64,000 nucleotides of DNA from Shimia sp. R9_2 (GTDB lineage: Bacteria > Pseudomonadota > Alphaproteobacteria > Rhodobacterales > Rhodobacteraceae): NCBI RefSeq assembly GCF_017743735.1, contig NZ_JAGHRO010000001.1:310001-374000 (forward strand), given 5' to 3'. A program made the position numbers and the translations under genes. The notes beneath the pieces are model-generated. The model searched no databases, was not told the origin of the DNA, and worked only from the letters and a program-made list of their open reading frames with translations. Below are positions 46,911-55,727 of the stretch, in pieces; positions within the stretch are counted from its first letter, which is position 1; every line of letters begins with the position of its first letter.

Positions 46911-46986
46911 GCCTCAATAGCTCAGCTGGTAGAGCAGGTCCTTCGTAAGGACAAGGTCGGGGGTTCGAGTCCCTCTTGAGGCACCA
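46911..46986 (+). tRNA. tRNA-Thr, anticodon CGU
   Basis: A 76-base cloverleaf with encoded CCA. The acceptor stem is GCCTCAA/TTGAGGC, the D arm is GCTC...GAGC, the anticodon loop TTCGTAA gives anticodon CGU for ACG codons, and the T arm contains TTCGAGT. The pair at 27-43 is a G/A mismatch. No integrase or att-like repeat lies next to it. Confidence 0.97.
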
Positions 46987-47042
46987 TCTTTCAGTTTCAA
47001 AATTGCCGCTACACTTACCACAAACCTAAAGGCACGATTTGT

Positions 47043-49808
47043 CTATGAGCGGGCTCCGGTTTTTGGTTCGCGCATGTCTGACTGAGATGAAACGATTTTT
47101 GGCTTTGCGAATTCCCAAAGCAGGTCGAGCAGCTCTTCTTTCTTGAAGGGCTTTGAAAGGACAGCGTTCATTTTTTGGGCGAGATAGGTCTCACGATCTT
47201 CTTTGCTTGCATTGGCTGTTAGAGCGATGATGGAGGTGGGTGCTAAGCCGTGCACAAGTTCGAATTCTCGAATGCGCAGTGTTGCTTCCAACCCGCCCAT
47301 TATCGGCATGGATATGTCCATGAGCACGACAGAGAAACTCGGGTCATCTTGGAAGGCATCTACCGCCTCTTGTCCGTTTACGCAGAACTGAAATTCAACA
47401 GGCTGATTTTTGAACAACTTCTCCAATACCAACCGATTGACCTTGTTGTCATCCGCAGCAAGGATCCGCCAATTGGGCAATTCTGTTTTCGTATCTCGTG
47501 GGGTATTCAACGCGTCTTCTTCGGGAGACAAGCGTTCTATGAGAGTGGAGTTAGTCATCAACGGACTCAGTGATGGATACTTACCTCTCGTTTGGTCGCT
47601 ATCGCCGATCTCAAATACATGGCACTTCGACTTTTCCACGTTCTGCTGCGCCGATTTCGGAAGCTTCGATCCACCAACTAGGATCGCATGACGATTCATC
47701 AGTGGAAGATTGAATTCGCTCATACGCAGTAGGACAACTTCTGCACCAACATAAGCCAATCGGTCTTGCCAGAACCGCGCTAAATCCGGTGAGTCTTGGG
47801 TTAATATGGCGATGTGTTTACCATTCAGATTGTTAATTGGGGCGTGACCGCAGCCCGTCGTGCACAGGGGCAGAACAATCGTGAATGTGGTTCCTTCACC
47901 CAGAACGGATGACACGGAGATTTGGCCCTCCATGACATCAATCAGCCCCTTTGTAATCGCGAGCCCCAAGCCGCTGCCATCAAAGGTGCGCGTTGCAGAA
48001 TTGTCCACCTGTTTAAATGCTTCAAACACCCGGTCCAGCTTGTCTTCGGCGATGCCGACGCCGGTGTCGGAAACATGTATTTCGAAAGAGTCGTCTTGTG
48101 TGTGGGCGCGTCTTTGGAGGGAAACTCGGACACGTCCGCTTAGGGTGAATTTGTTCGCATTCCCAACGACATTCAGCAGGATTTGCCGCAGTCTTTTGGC
48201 GTCGGACCAAATCACTCTTGGCATGGCTTTATCTAATGTCACTTCAAAGGCCACGTCAGGTTTTTCGAGCCCCTGTTTGACCAGACCAACAACTTCGTAG
48301 ACCAGATCGTCAATCAAAACAGGCTCGCTTGATGTTTCAAACTGTCCTGCTTCCAACTTTGAAAAGTCCAAGATATCGTTGATAATCCCGACAAGAGCTA
48401 AACCAGAAGAGCGGATGACGTTCACCGATTCCCGTGCTTCGGTGGAAAGGTCTTCGTCCAACAAAACTTCTGACATGCCAATGATCCCATTCATCGGCGT
48501 TCTGATTTCGTGGCTCATATTGGCTAGAAAACGGCTCTTGGTTTTGTTGGCTTCTTCAGCCTCAAGCGCTGCCTGATTGAGGCGCTTTTCGTGTACCTTT
48601 TGGCGTGTAGTGTCCCGCTCCACTGCAATCAGACGCACCAACGTACCGCACTCATCAAAAACCGGGTTGATCGCGACCTCCACCCAATAGGGGCGCCCGT
48701 CTTTTGCATGGTTGATCAATTCAACAGTCACCGCCTTTCCAGCGTTTAGATTGCGAGACATGGTTGCAATGGCTTTTGGATCAGACAGTTCGCCCTGAAG
48801 TAGCGCACCCGGAGATTTTCCGAGAACCTCTCCCAGTTTATAGCCTGTTAGGTTTTCAAACGCTGGGTTGACCCAGGTGATCAGCCTGTTTTTATCCGTG
48901 ATGACCACTGCATCATTGGAACGGATGGCGACTTCTGACAGTTCCCTATGTTTCTGTTCTAGTTCCTCCATTTCGGTTTTGGCTTTCTCTAGGGCTTTGA
49001 CAGGCCTAACCAACAGCCGATGGCCGAGCAGTGACATACATGGCGCCGCCACCATCAGAATTCCGAAAATCGCCCATGTGAGAGATCGCAAAAGTGCCGT
49101 TCGTGCCTGATCCAGCGCCGCTGCGTCCCACTGCACTTGAAGGGTTAGGCCGGTGCCTTCCATGTTGCTTGCAAACGACCAATTTGCGGGATCTTGTTGC
49201 TGGGTTCGCGTCAGCGTCAAGGCTTTTACCCCAGACGGGATGACTTGAGCCGGCAAACTCCATTCGGCGTCAATAGCTACTAGAACGCCTTCGACAAATC
49301 CGTTTGCCAGTACCGGCACGCCTACCATTAATGTTGGCGTGCTCTCAAAATAGACGACGTCAAACAGCGTTTGTTCGGTTGCGACAACGCGCTGCGCTAA
49401 GAGATTGGTATGATCTGAGATGCGCTTGTTTAGAATGTTGTTTGCGTCTAGCCGGAGAATTTCTTCCGGGAGAAAATCGTACAAGAGAGTGCCGTCAAAA
49501 GGGGCAATTTCAAGATAGCGGTCAAAGATCGCATCTGCATAGGTGTCCGTTTGCACATCTCCCAAGACGCGATTTACGATGGCCGGTTGCGTGGCAAGAA
49601 AAGCCAGACCTAAGCCCAGCTGATCCATATGAGTGTGCAACCGATCCGCAAGTGCGTCACCTTCAACTTTTGCAAATTCCTGTTGGGAGCTCAGAGTTTG
49701 TTCTGACACCGAAAAACGCACCACGGCGCTCGTGAAGGCCCCTGATACCAAAGAGGCGAGCACAACGAAGATATTGAAGAACAACGTGTAGCGCATTGAG
49801 CTGGCCAT
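47043..49808 (-). CDS. Hybrid sensor histidine kinase with periplasmic, PAS and receiver domains
   Basis: A 921-residue protein. A membrane segment at about 8-27, a periplasmic region to about 225 and a second membrane segment near 240-260 are followed by a PAS/PAC domain (about 295-420). The HisKA domain has His433 in Met-Ser-His-Glu-Ile-Arg-Thr-Pro, with HATPase_c to about 670. A middle region (about 675-760) looks like a receiver that lacks a clear phospho-Asp motif, and a full receiver follows with Asp831 in Val-Leu-Met-Asp-Ile-Ser-Met-Pro. The gene begins two bases after the stop of a periplasmic binding protein gene, so the two proteins are probably partners in sensing. No output regulator is adjacent, which suggests a phosphotransfer to a distant one. 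Confidence 0.92.
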   Translation of the reverse strand: MASSMRYTLFFNIFVVLASLVSGAFTSAVVRFSVSEQTLSSQQEFAKVEGDALADRLHTHMDQLGLGLAFLATQPAIVNRVLGDVQTDTYADAIFDRYLEIAPFDGTLLYDFLPEEILRLDANNILNKRISDHTNLLAQRVVATEQTLFDVVYFESTPTLMVGVPVLANGFVEGVLVAIDAEWSLPAQVIPSGVKALTLTRTQQQDPANWSFASNMEGTGLTLQVQWDAAALDQARTALLRSLTWAIFGILMVAAPCMSLLGHRLLVRPVKALEKAKTEMEELEQKHRELSEVAIRSNDAVVITDKNRLITWVNPAFENLTGYKLGEVLGKSPGALLQGELSDPKAIATMSRNLNAGKAVTVELINHAKDGRPYWVEVAINPVFDECGTLVRLIAVERDTTRQKVHEKRLNQAALEAEEANKTKSRFLANMSHEIRTPMNGIIGMSEVLLDEDLSTEARESVNVIRSSGLALVGIINDILDFSKLEAGQFETSSEPVLIDDLVYEVVGLVKQGLEKPDVAFEVTLDKAMPRVIWSDAKRLRQILLNVVGNANKFTLSGRVRVSLQRRAHTQDDSFEIHVSDTGVGIAEDKLDRVFEAFKQVDNSATRTFDGSGLGLAITKGLIDVMEGQISVSSVLGEGTTFTIVLPLCTTGCGHAPINNLNGKHIAILTQDSPDLARFWQDRLAYVGAEVVLLRMSEFNLPLMNRHAILVGGSKLPKSAQQNVEKSKCHVFEIGDSDQTRGKYPSLSPLMTNSTLIERLSPEEDALNTPRDTKTELPNWRILAADDNKVNRLVLEKLFKNQPVEFQFCVNGQEAVDAFQDDPSFSVVLMDISMPIMGGLEATLRIREFELVHGLAPTSIIALTANASKEDRETYLAQKMNAVLSKPFKKEELLDLLWEFAKPKIVSSQSDMREPKTGARS

Positions 49809-49810
49809 TT

Positions 49811-51013
49811 TTAGAAGTGATCAGACTTGGCGGTAACAATACGGTCCTCGTTGTCGAAACGCGCCATACAGAAGTCTCCTACTTCGAGTGCTTCATGCGC
49901 TTCCGGATTTTGAGTCGCGTATTCCGAAAAAGGAAACTCATAGCGGCGAAGCAACCCGTCGATCGGGCCTTCGATATTGGTCAATGCTTTGATCAACATC
50001 GCGCGTTGTGTCGCAATATCGGCTTCGACCTCGATGTTTCTCAATGCTTCAATGAGCAAAAGGCCAAGATCATATCCGTGAAAGAACCCGGCTGGCGCTC
50101 GCAAATAGCCACTTTCATCAAAATCCTCACCATAGGTTTTGACGATCTGCTTTAGGCGCACACCGGAAGATCCTGCCGGTGGTTCGAAACTGAAGCAGGG
50201 CTGAATGAAACGGAGTTGCAACCCGTCGCGCACTGCGGCCGGAACATCTTCTTCGAAGTCTCCTCCGGTAATGCCCCAATGGCTGAGCATTCTGGTTTTC
50301 ATATCTGTTTTGTGGAGCGCGGTGAAAATGACAGAAGCATCTTTCGCATTGCCCACATAAATGGCGCAATCACTGCCCGCGGCATCCAATGCGTTGGCAA
50401 GAGACAAGGCATCAGCCTCCCCCAAGTTACCCTCAAAATAGCGGATGTTATAGCGACCAAACCCGAGAGATTTCATCTCTGCGGTCATGGTACGCTCGTT
50501 GGATTCTCCCCATCCTGACCGCCACAAGATCAGGGTGATATGCTGGCATTTGTCCTGTGTTACGGCCTGCGGAACAAGGATTTTTGCTGCTTTCGCATCA
50601 TCTAGAGACAGGCGAAAAATGCTGTTTCGAGCAGTCTGTGCACGTGTGAGTGGGGCAGCGGCCGACCAAGGCAATAGCAATGGTATGCCATTTTCATTCA
50701 CATAGTCTTTGGAGGAGAGATAAGGCGGGGAGTGCAGGCCTCCCACGACCGCGATTGCCTGAGGGTCGTCTAGAAACTGCTGGAGATGTCTCTTTGAGCG
50801 TTTGCTATTGGCGCGGTGATCAAGAGGCACAAATTCAATCTCGCGTCCATTGACAACACGATCTACCTCGTCAAACGCGGCCAGAATACCAATCTCGATT
50901 GACCGTGCAGAGGCATAATTGGAAGTCCGATCCGCATCCAAATACACCTTGTAGACGTCGGCCGAAGCCATCCCAGATAGGCCGCAGAGCAGCGCAAACA
51001 CACGCAGAAACAT
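49811..51013 (-). CDS. Periplasmic binding protein of the branched-chain amino acid (LivJ-like) type
   Basis: A 400-residue protein from the ATG at 51013, with a signal peptide (Phe-Leu-Arg-Val-Phe-Ala-Leu-Leu... ending Met-Ala-Ser-Ala). A type I solute-binding fold follows, seen in Val-Val-Gly-Gly-Leu-His-Ser near 88, Gly-Ile-Pro-Leu-Leu-Leu-Pro-Trp-Ser-Ala and Gly-Tyr-Asp-Leu-Gly-Leu-Leu-Leu-Ile-Glu-Ala-Leu. An in-frame start at 51040 would add nine residues before the signal. No permease or ATPase gene is near, and the hybrid kinase follows two bases later. I infer a ligand-sensing role, not transport. The ligand is unknown. Confidence 0.85.
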   Translation of the reverse strand: MFLRVFALLCGLSGMASADVYKVYLDADRTSNYASARSIEIGILAAFDEVDRVVNGREIEFVPLDHRANSKRSKRHLQQFLDDPQAIAVVGGLHSPPYLSSKDYVNENGIPLLLPWSAAAPLTRAQTARNSIFRLSLDDAKAAKILVPQAVTQDKCQHITLILWRSGWGESNERTMTAEMKSLGFGRYNIRYFEGNLGEADALSLANALDAAGSDCAIYVGNAKDASVIFTALHKTDMKTRMLSHWGITGGDFEEDVPAAVRDGLQLRFIQPCFSFEPPAGSSGVRLKQIVKTYGEDFDESGYLRAPAGFFHGYDLGLLLIEALRNIEVEADIATQRAMLIKALTNIEGPIDGLLRRYEFPFSEYATQNPEAHEALEVGDFCMARFDNEDRIVTAKSDHF

Positions 51014-51145
51014 AACAACACCAGAACAAAACACATACACTTGATCCGAAAAGAGTAAGAAGAAAACCTTAACAAAGCCTCTAGCCGGCTTTGCGCAGAA
51101 AGGGCGCGGAGGATCGATGGTGTTTTGAGCGGAGCAGCCTGTTGC

Positions 51146-51877
51146 TTATGCGGGCTTCAGGACCTTCCTGCCGGAACTTTCCAAGGTCCAGACATCTGAG
51201 CCTTCAAAGACGGCCACTGAAATAGGCTTTCCGTAGCCAGCTCCTGTGTCCAGGTCGATGCGATTGCCTTTGTGTTCGACGGTTTTAACAACCGTATGGC
51301 CGTGTACCACCAGCCAGGGATGTGGCCGGGGATCGGAAAGAAAATCGTCTCTGATCCAGCATAAATCGTCTTCTGACTGATCTTCCAACGCGGTGCCCGG
51401 TCGAATGCCGGCATGTACAAAGAGGATAGGATCCATGAGGTGAAACAAAGGCAGGCTCGATATGAACTCTATGTGCTCTTTGGGAACAAGCGCGAGCGCG
51501 TCAGCATGAATGTCCTCGACAGCACGATCGACGTGAGCATCTACACCATAGCTGGCCAGCGTTTCAGCGCCGCCCAGTCGCGGATGAAGCCAAGTGAGTT
51601 CTGGTCGTAGGCGGGGATCATGCTTTGGTTGTGCGCCCATGAAGTATTCAAACATGCGATCATGATTGCCTTTCACCACGGTCCAAGGGCGGCCTTCATT
51701 GCGCGCGCGCATAAGCCTATCGACCACACCGCAACTGTTTGGTCCGCGATCAACAAGGTCTCCCAGAAAGACAATACGCGCATCGGGACCGCCGTCTGCC
51801 TCAATGCGCGCGAGTATGTCTTCTAGCTTCTCGAGATGCCCGTGAATGTCGCCGATGGCGTAAACTGGATCTGTCAT
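51146..51877 (-). CDS. PPP-family metallophosphatase
   Basis: A 243-residue protein with the PPP motifs Gly-Asp-Ile-His-Gly (9-13), Gly-Asp-Leu-Val-Asp-Arg-Gly (near 39) and Gly-Asn-His-Asp (near 70), and a later Val-His-Gly-His-Thr. These ligate two metal ions. Known members are serine/threonine phosphatases and ApaH-type dinucleotide hydrolases, and the sequence does not decide between them. The start overlaps the ClpP-like gene by four bases (51874-51877). Confidence 0.9.
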   Translation of the reverse strand: MTDPVYAIGDIHGHLEKLEDILARIEADGGPDARIVFLGDLVDRGPNSCGVVDRLMRARNEGRPWTVVKGNHDRMFEYFMGAQPKHDPRLRPELTWLHPRLGGAETLASYGVDAHVDRAVEDIHADALALVPKEHIEFISSLPLFHLMDPILFVHAGIRPGTALEDQSEDDLCWIRDDFLSDPRPHPWLVVHGHTVVKTVEHKGNRIDLDTGAGYGKPISVAVFEGSDVWTLESSGRKVLKPA

Positions 51878-52461
51878 CGGAGTTCATCTGCTGTTTGAAT
51901 AATCTGCCCAACAAGACCGTAGTCGACCGCTTCCTGCGCTGTAAGCCAAAAATCTCGTTGAGTGTCGTTGGCTATTTGTTCCGGAGTATGGCCGGTCGCT
52001 TCGGCAAACATAGTGTCAAAGCGGGCACGCATCATCCGAATTTGTTGCGCTTGAATTTCCATGTCGGATGCCTGTCCGGCAATGCCGCCAGAAGGTTGGT
52101 GGAGCAAGAAACGAGTATTGGGCAGGCAAAACCGATTTTCAGCCTGTGCACCGACAAAAATCAACGCACCTGCACTTGCCACCCAGCCGGTGCCGATTGT
52201 GCGTACTTTGGGTCGGATGAAGCGGATGACATCGTGCACCATATCGCCGCTTTCCACATGCCCACCGGGAGAGGAGATAAAAACGTTGATCGGATCATCT
52301 CCAGCTTCAGCAAGCGAGAGTAGATGGGTCACTGTGCGACGGGCGAGAACATCGTTGATTTCTCCGGCAACAATCACGTTGCGGCTTTGGAAAAAAAGTT
52401 GGCCAATCGGGCCGGAAACAGTGGGCGAGTGCTGGTCAGCGTCACGCATTTGGGGAAACAT
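51874..52461 (-). CDS. ClpP-like serine protease (second ClpP)
   Basis: A 195-residue protein with the ClpP fold: Phe-Ile-Ser-Ser-Pro-Gly-Gly near 61-67, the nucleophile Ser96 in Val-Ala-Ser-Ala-Gly, His121 in Leu-Leu-His-Gln-Pro, and Asp166 in Asn-Asp-Thr-Gln-Arg-Asp. The triad is complete. The usual ClpP neighbours clpX and tig are missing, so this is likely a paralogue and not the housekeeping subunit. It is coupled to a PPP phosphatase gene, an unusual pairing. Confidence 0.88.
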   Translation of the reverse strand: MFPQMRDADQHSPTVSGPIGQLFFQSRNVIVAGEINDVLARRTVTHLLSLAEAGDDPINVFISSPGGHVESGDMVHDVIRFIRPKVRTIGTGWVASAGALIFVGAQAENRFCLPNTRFLLHQPSGGIAGQASDMEIQAQQIRMMRARFDTMFAEATGHTPEQIANDTQRDFWLTAQEAVDYGLVGQIIQTADELR

Positions 52462-52551
52462 GGAAACCTCCTAAACCGACTATGTGTAAACACCCCCACT
52501 GTTGATTGGAGATCTTCTGAGCACAACCCCAGAGGATCTTTCAGAGGCAAC

Positions 52552-52584
52552 AAAAAAGCGCCGCCAAAACGAGGCGGCGCTTTT
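52552..52584 (-). terminator. Rho-independent terminator after serA
   Basis: On the minus strand GCGCCGCC pairs perfectly with GGCGGCGC around TCGTTTT, followed by six T. It lies 18 bases after serA and upstream of the ClpP-like gene. Confidence 0.92.
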
Positions 52585-52601
52585 GTTGGCTTTGTCACAG
52601 T

Positions 52602-54197
52602 TTAAGCGACGTCAAAGGCCAGTGGTTTGATTTGGCGGAACATATCGGTTTCTGCCAGTTTCGCACGCGCTTCGGCCGGGACCGGTTCATCCACGTAAAG
52701 GAGTGCAATCGCTTCGCCGCCGACGTCCGCACGACCCAATGTAAAGTTTGCGATGTTCACGCCATTGTCGCCCAATGTCTGACCCAGCGTACCGATGATG
52801 CCTGGCACGTCCTCATTGGTGGTGTAGAGCATGTTGGCCCCGATCTCGGCATCGATATTGATGCCTTTGATCTGGATGAAGCGCGGCTTGCCATCCGAGA
52901 AGACGGTGCCTGCGATGGAGCGTTCACGCTTGTCGGTCACCACTGTCACTTTGATGTAGCCATCAAAGGTGCCGGACTTGTCCTGGTTGGTGGTCGAAAT
53001 CTGAATACCACGCTCTTTAGCGACCACAGGGGCGGAAACCATGTTCACGTCTGGGTTGGCCTTTTTCATGATCCCAGCCACCACAGCGCAATTCAGAGCT
53101 GCAAGATTCATATCCGCGGCCACGCCGTCATAGAGGATGTTGATGGCTTTGATCGGCTCGTCCGTCATTTGGCCAGAAAAGGCGCCAAGATGGTCTGCCA
53201 GTTTGATCCAGGGTCCCATCACCTTGGCTTCCTCAGCAGTCACCGACGGCATGTTGAGCGCATTTTCAACAGCGCCGGTCAGCAGGTAGTTGGACATTTG
53301 CTCCGCCACTTGCAGAGCGACATTCTCCTGTGCCTCAGTGGTCGCTGCGCCAAGGTGCGGGGTGCAGACCACGTTGGGCAGATTGAAGAGTGCGTTTTCT
53401 TTGGCAGGTTCTTCTGAGAACACGTCAAAGGCCGCGCCAGCGACATGGCCGGATTTCAGCAGCTCTGCCAGTGCTTTTTCGTCCACCAGGCCACCGCGGG
53501 CACAGTTTATGATCCGCACGCCCTTTTTGGTCTTCTCAAGGTTCTCGCGGCTCAGGATATTGGCGGTTTGTTCGGTGAATGGCACATGCAGCGTGATGAA
53601 ATCAGCGCGGGCGAGCAATTCGTCCAGCTCCACTTTTTCCACACCCATCTTGTCGGCCTTCTCGGCGGACAAGAATGGATCATAAGCCACGACTTTCATC
53701 TTCAGCCCACGGGCGCGATCACAAACGATGCCACCAATGTTGCCGGCACCGATCACGCCGAGGGTTTTGTTGGTCAGTTCGACCCCCATAAATTTAGACT
53801 TTTCCCATTTCCCGGCATGGGTCGATGTGCTGGCTTCCGGGATTTGGCGCGCCACAGCAAACATCATCGCTATGGCGTGTTCCGCAGTTGTGATCATGTT
53901 GCCAAAAGGCGTGTTCATTACGATCACACCCTTTTTAGAAGCAGCGTCCTTGTCCACATTGTCGGTGCCAATGCCCGCGCGGCCAACCACTTTGAGGTTG
54001 GTGGCAGCATTCAAGATTGTCGGGGTCACCTTGGTGGCGGAGCGGATCGCCAACCCGTCATATTGACCAATCACTTCGGCCAGTTTCTCTTTGTCTTTGC
54101 CAAGGTCAGGCATGAAATCGACGTCGATGCCTCGGTCGCGGAAAATTTGAACGGCGGTTTCGCTGAGTTTGTCGGATACGAGTACTTTGGGAGCCAT
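52602..54197 (-). CDS. serA: D-3-phosphoglycerate dehydrogenase
   Basis: A 531-residue long form. An NAD-binding domain (Gly-Ala-Gly-Asn-Ile-Gly-Gly near 147) has the catalytic Arg/Glu/His set (Cys-Thr-Pro-His-Leu-Gly-Ala near 280). An intervening domain and a C-terminal ACT domain (from about 455) follow. It oxidises 3-phosphoglycerate, the first step of serine synthesis; the ACT domain usually binds serine for feedback control. Downstream of serC on the same strand, 86 bases apart. Confidence 0.97.
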   Translation of the reverse strand: MAPKVLVSDKLSETAVQIFRDRGIDVDFMPDLGKDKEKLAEVIGQYDGLAIRSATKVTPTILNAATNLKVVGRAGIGTDNVDKDAASKKGVIVMNTPFGNMITTAEHAIAMMFAVARQIPEASTSTHAGKWEKSKFMGVELTNKTLGVIGAGNIGGIVCDRARGLKMKVVAYDPFLSAEKADKMGVEKVELDELLARADFITLHVPFTEQTANILSRENLEKTKKGVRIINCARGGLVDEKALAELLKSGHVAGAAFDVFSEEPAKENALFNLPNVVCTPHLGAATTEAQENVALQVAEQMSNYLLTGAVENALNMPSVTAEEAKVMGPWIKLADHLGAFSGQMTDEPIKAINILYDGVAADMNLAALNCAVVAGIMKKANPDVNMVSAPVVAKERGIQISTTNQDKSGTFDGYIKVTVVTDKRERSIAGTVFSDGKPRFIQIKGINIDAEIGANMLYTTNEDVPGIIGTLGQTLGDNGVNIANFTLGRADVGGEAIALLYVDEPVPAEARAKLAETDMFRQIKPLAFDVA

Positions 54198-54248
54198 TTT
54201 AAGCGTCCTTTGGAAAATCTAGTTCAGGGAAGATGCGCAACAACTGCG

Positions 54249-54264
54249 CACCCTACGTAGGGTG
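54249..54264. repeat. Perfect 16-base palindrome between serC and serA
   Basis: CACCCTACGTAGGGTG is fully palindromic, flanked by GC-rich sequence, 20 bases after the serC stop and 52 before serA. It may be an operator, a dispersed extragenic repeat or an RNA hairpin; the sequence alone does not decide. Confidence 0.6.
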
Positions 54265-54283
54265 TGCCCTCGGGGCGCCCCTC

Positions 54284-55432
54284 TTAGGCTTGCGCTGCGA
54301 TTTCGGCCTCAAAGGCCCATGTGAGCCAAGGCAGCATGGCCTGCAGATCGGAGGTCTCAACCGTGCCGCCACACCAGATGCGAAGGCCAGCAGGTGCGTC
54401 GCGATAGGCGCCGATGTCCAAGGCGATGTTCTCTGCCTCAAGACGTTTGGCCACCGCTTTTGCGAATGCTGCACCGTCTTGAATGCGGTCGTCTGAGAAC
54501 TTCAGGCAAACCGATGTGTTGGAACGCGTGGCTTCGTCTTCGGCGAGGTTCGTGATCCAGTCGTTTCCGTCACAGAAATCGAAAACCGCTTTGGCATTGG
54601 CATCCGCGCGCGCGATGAGCCCATTAAGGCCACCCACAGACCGCGCCCAATCCAGCGCAAAGAGATAGTCTTCGACTGCCAGCATGGAGGGGGTGTTGAT
54701 GGTGGCGCCGGTAAAAATACCTTCGATCAGCTTGCCGCCTTTGGTCAGACGGAAGATCTTTGGCAGCGGCCAGGCCGGTGTGTAGCTTTCCAGTCGTTCC
54801 ACAGCGCGCGGGCTCAGGACAATCACGCCATGCGCCGCTTCGCCACCCAGCACTTTCTGCCAGGAGAAGGTGGTCACATCCAGCTTGTCCCAGGGCAGAT
54901 CCATCGCAAATGCGGCGGAGGTCGCATCACAGATTGTCAGCCCTTCACGGTCATTCGCAATCCAATCGGCATTTGGCACGCGCACACCGGAGGTGGTGCC
55001 GTTCCATGTGAAGACGACATCGTTGTTCTTGGTGTCGACTGTCGCCAGGTCCACGATCTGACCATAGTCGGCGGTCTTGACCTCGGCATCAATCTTAAGC
55101 TGCTTCACCACATCGGTGACCCAGCCAGCGCCAAAGCTCTCCCATGCCAGCATTTCGATTTTGCGCGCGCCCAGAAGGGACCAGAGCGCCATTTCAACCG
55201 CGCCTGTGTCAGAAGCGGGCACGATACCAATACGGTACTCTGCGGGGATGCCCAGGATCTCGCGCGTGCCTTCAATCGCGGCCTTCAGCTTGTCCTTGCC
55301 GATGGCGGCACGGTGGCTGCGGCCGAGAGCGGCATCTGCGAGCTTGGAGACATCAAATGTGGGGGGTTTGGCACAAGGGCCAGAGGAGAAACGCGGATTC
55401 GCCGGGCGAACCGCCGGTTGTTGAGTAGCCAT
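54284..55432 (-). CDS. serC: Phosphoserine aminotransferase
   Basis: A 382-residue class V aminotransferase. [11 protein letters not shown] near 13 and the PLP-binding Lys in Phe-Ser-Trp-Gln-Lys-Val-Leu-Gly-Gly near 195 match the alphaproteobacterial SerC type. It converts 3-phosphohydroxypyruvate to phosphoserine. It precedes serA, and its upstream region carries a candidate leader RNA. Confidence 0.96.
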   Translation of the reverse strand: MATQQPAVRPANPRFSSGPCAKPPTFDVSKLADAALGRSHRAAIGKDKLKAAIEGTREILGIPAEYRIGIVPASDTGAVEMALWSLLGARKIEMLAWESFGAGWVTDVVKQLKIDAEVKTADYGQIVDLATVDTKNNDVVFTWNGTTSGVRVPNADWIANDREGLTICDATSAAFAMDLPWDKLDVTTFSWQKVLGGEAAHGVIVLSPRAVERLESYTPAWPLPKIFRLTKGGKLIEGIFTGATINTPSMLAVEDYLFALDWARSVGGLNGLIARADANAKAVFDFCDGNDWITNLAEDEATRSNTSVCLKFSDDRIQDGAAFAKAVAKRLEAENIALDIGAYRDAPAGLRIWCGGTVETSDLQAMLPWLTWAFEAEIAAQA

Positions 55433-55500
55433 AAATGCTATCCTTCCAGATAAATGCCTCTCGTTGGGGAGAGGTGTCCCACGGACCGACTTAGGCGGAG
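55433..55500 (-). ncRNA. Candidate serC leader RNA
   Basis: On the minus strand, CCTCTC and GAGAGG form a hairpin around CCCAAC. It is followed by CATTTATCTGGAAGGATAGC, in which TATC and GATA can pair and place the ribosome binding sequence (AAGGA) in the small loop. It ends at the serC ATG. This arrangement, and the text around it, match my memory of the serC RNA motif reported upstream of serC in alphaproteobacteria. Confidence 0.6.
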
Positions 55501-55727
55501 TGGCGGGATCTCACAACAGGAAAAATCCGCATTGGCGACAGTTTGTGATTCAAAAACGACGCTAAATGACCACTATCGGAAACATTCGGTCACATGAACG
55601 ATGTGGGTGCGACAGCTGCAGATTCTGATGAATAAAACCTTACGGCCAGAAATATCCGAGACTGGAAACATCTTTGATGCCGTGCTCTATGGCGCTCAAG
55701 CTAACTTCAAATCTGTTGAGGCCCCTG

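Noticed and set aside
46911-46986. tRNA-Thr as an integration site for a mobile element
   Set aside because: No integrase, no repeat of the tRNA 3' end and normal core genes on both sides.
53445-54260. 271-codon open frame opposite serA
   Set aside because: Shadow of serA, with composition unlike a real protein (rich in His, Arg and Cys).
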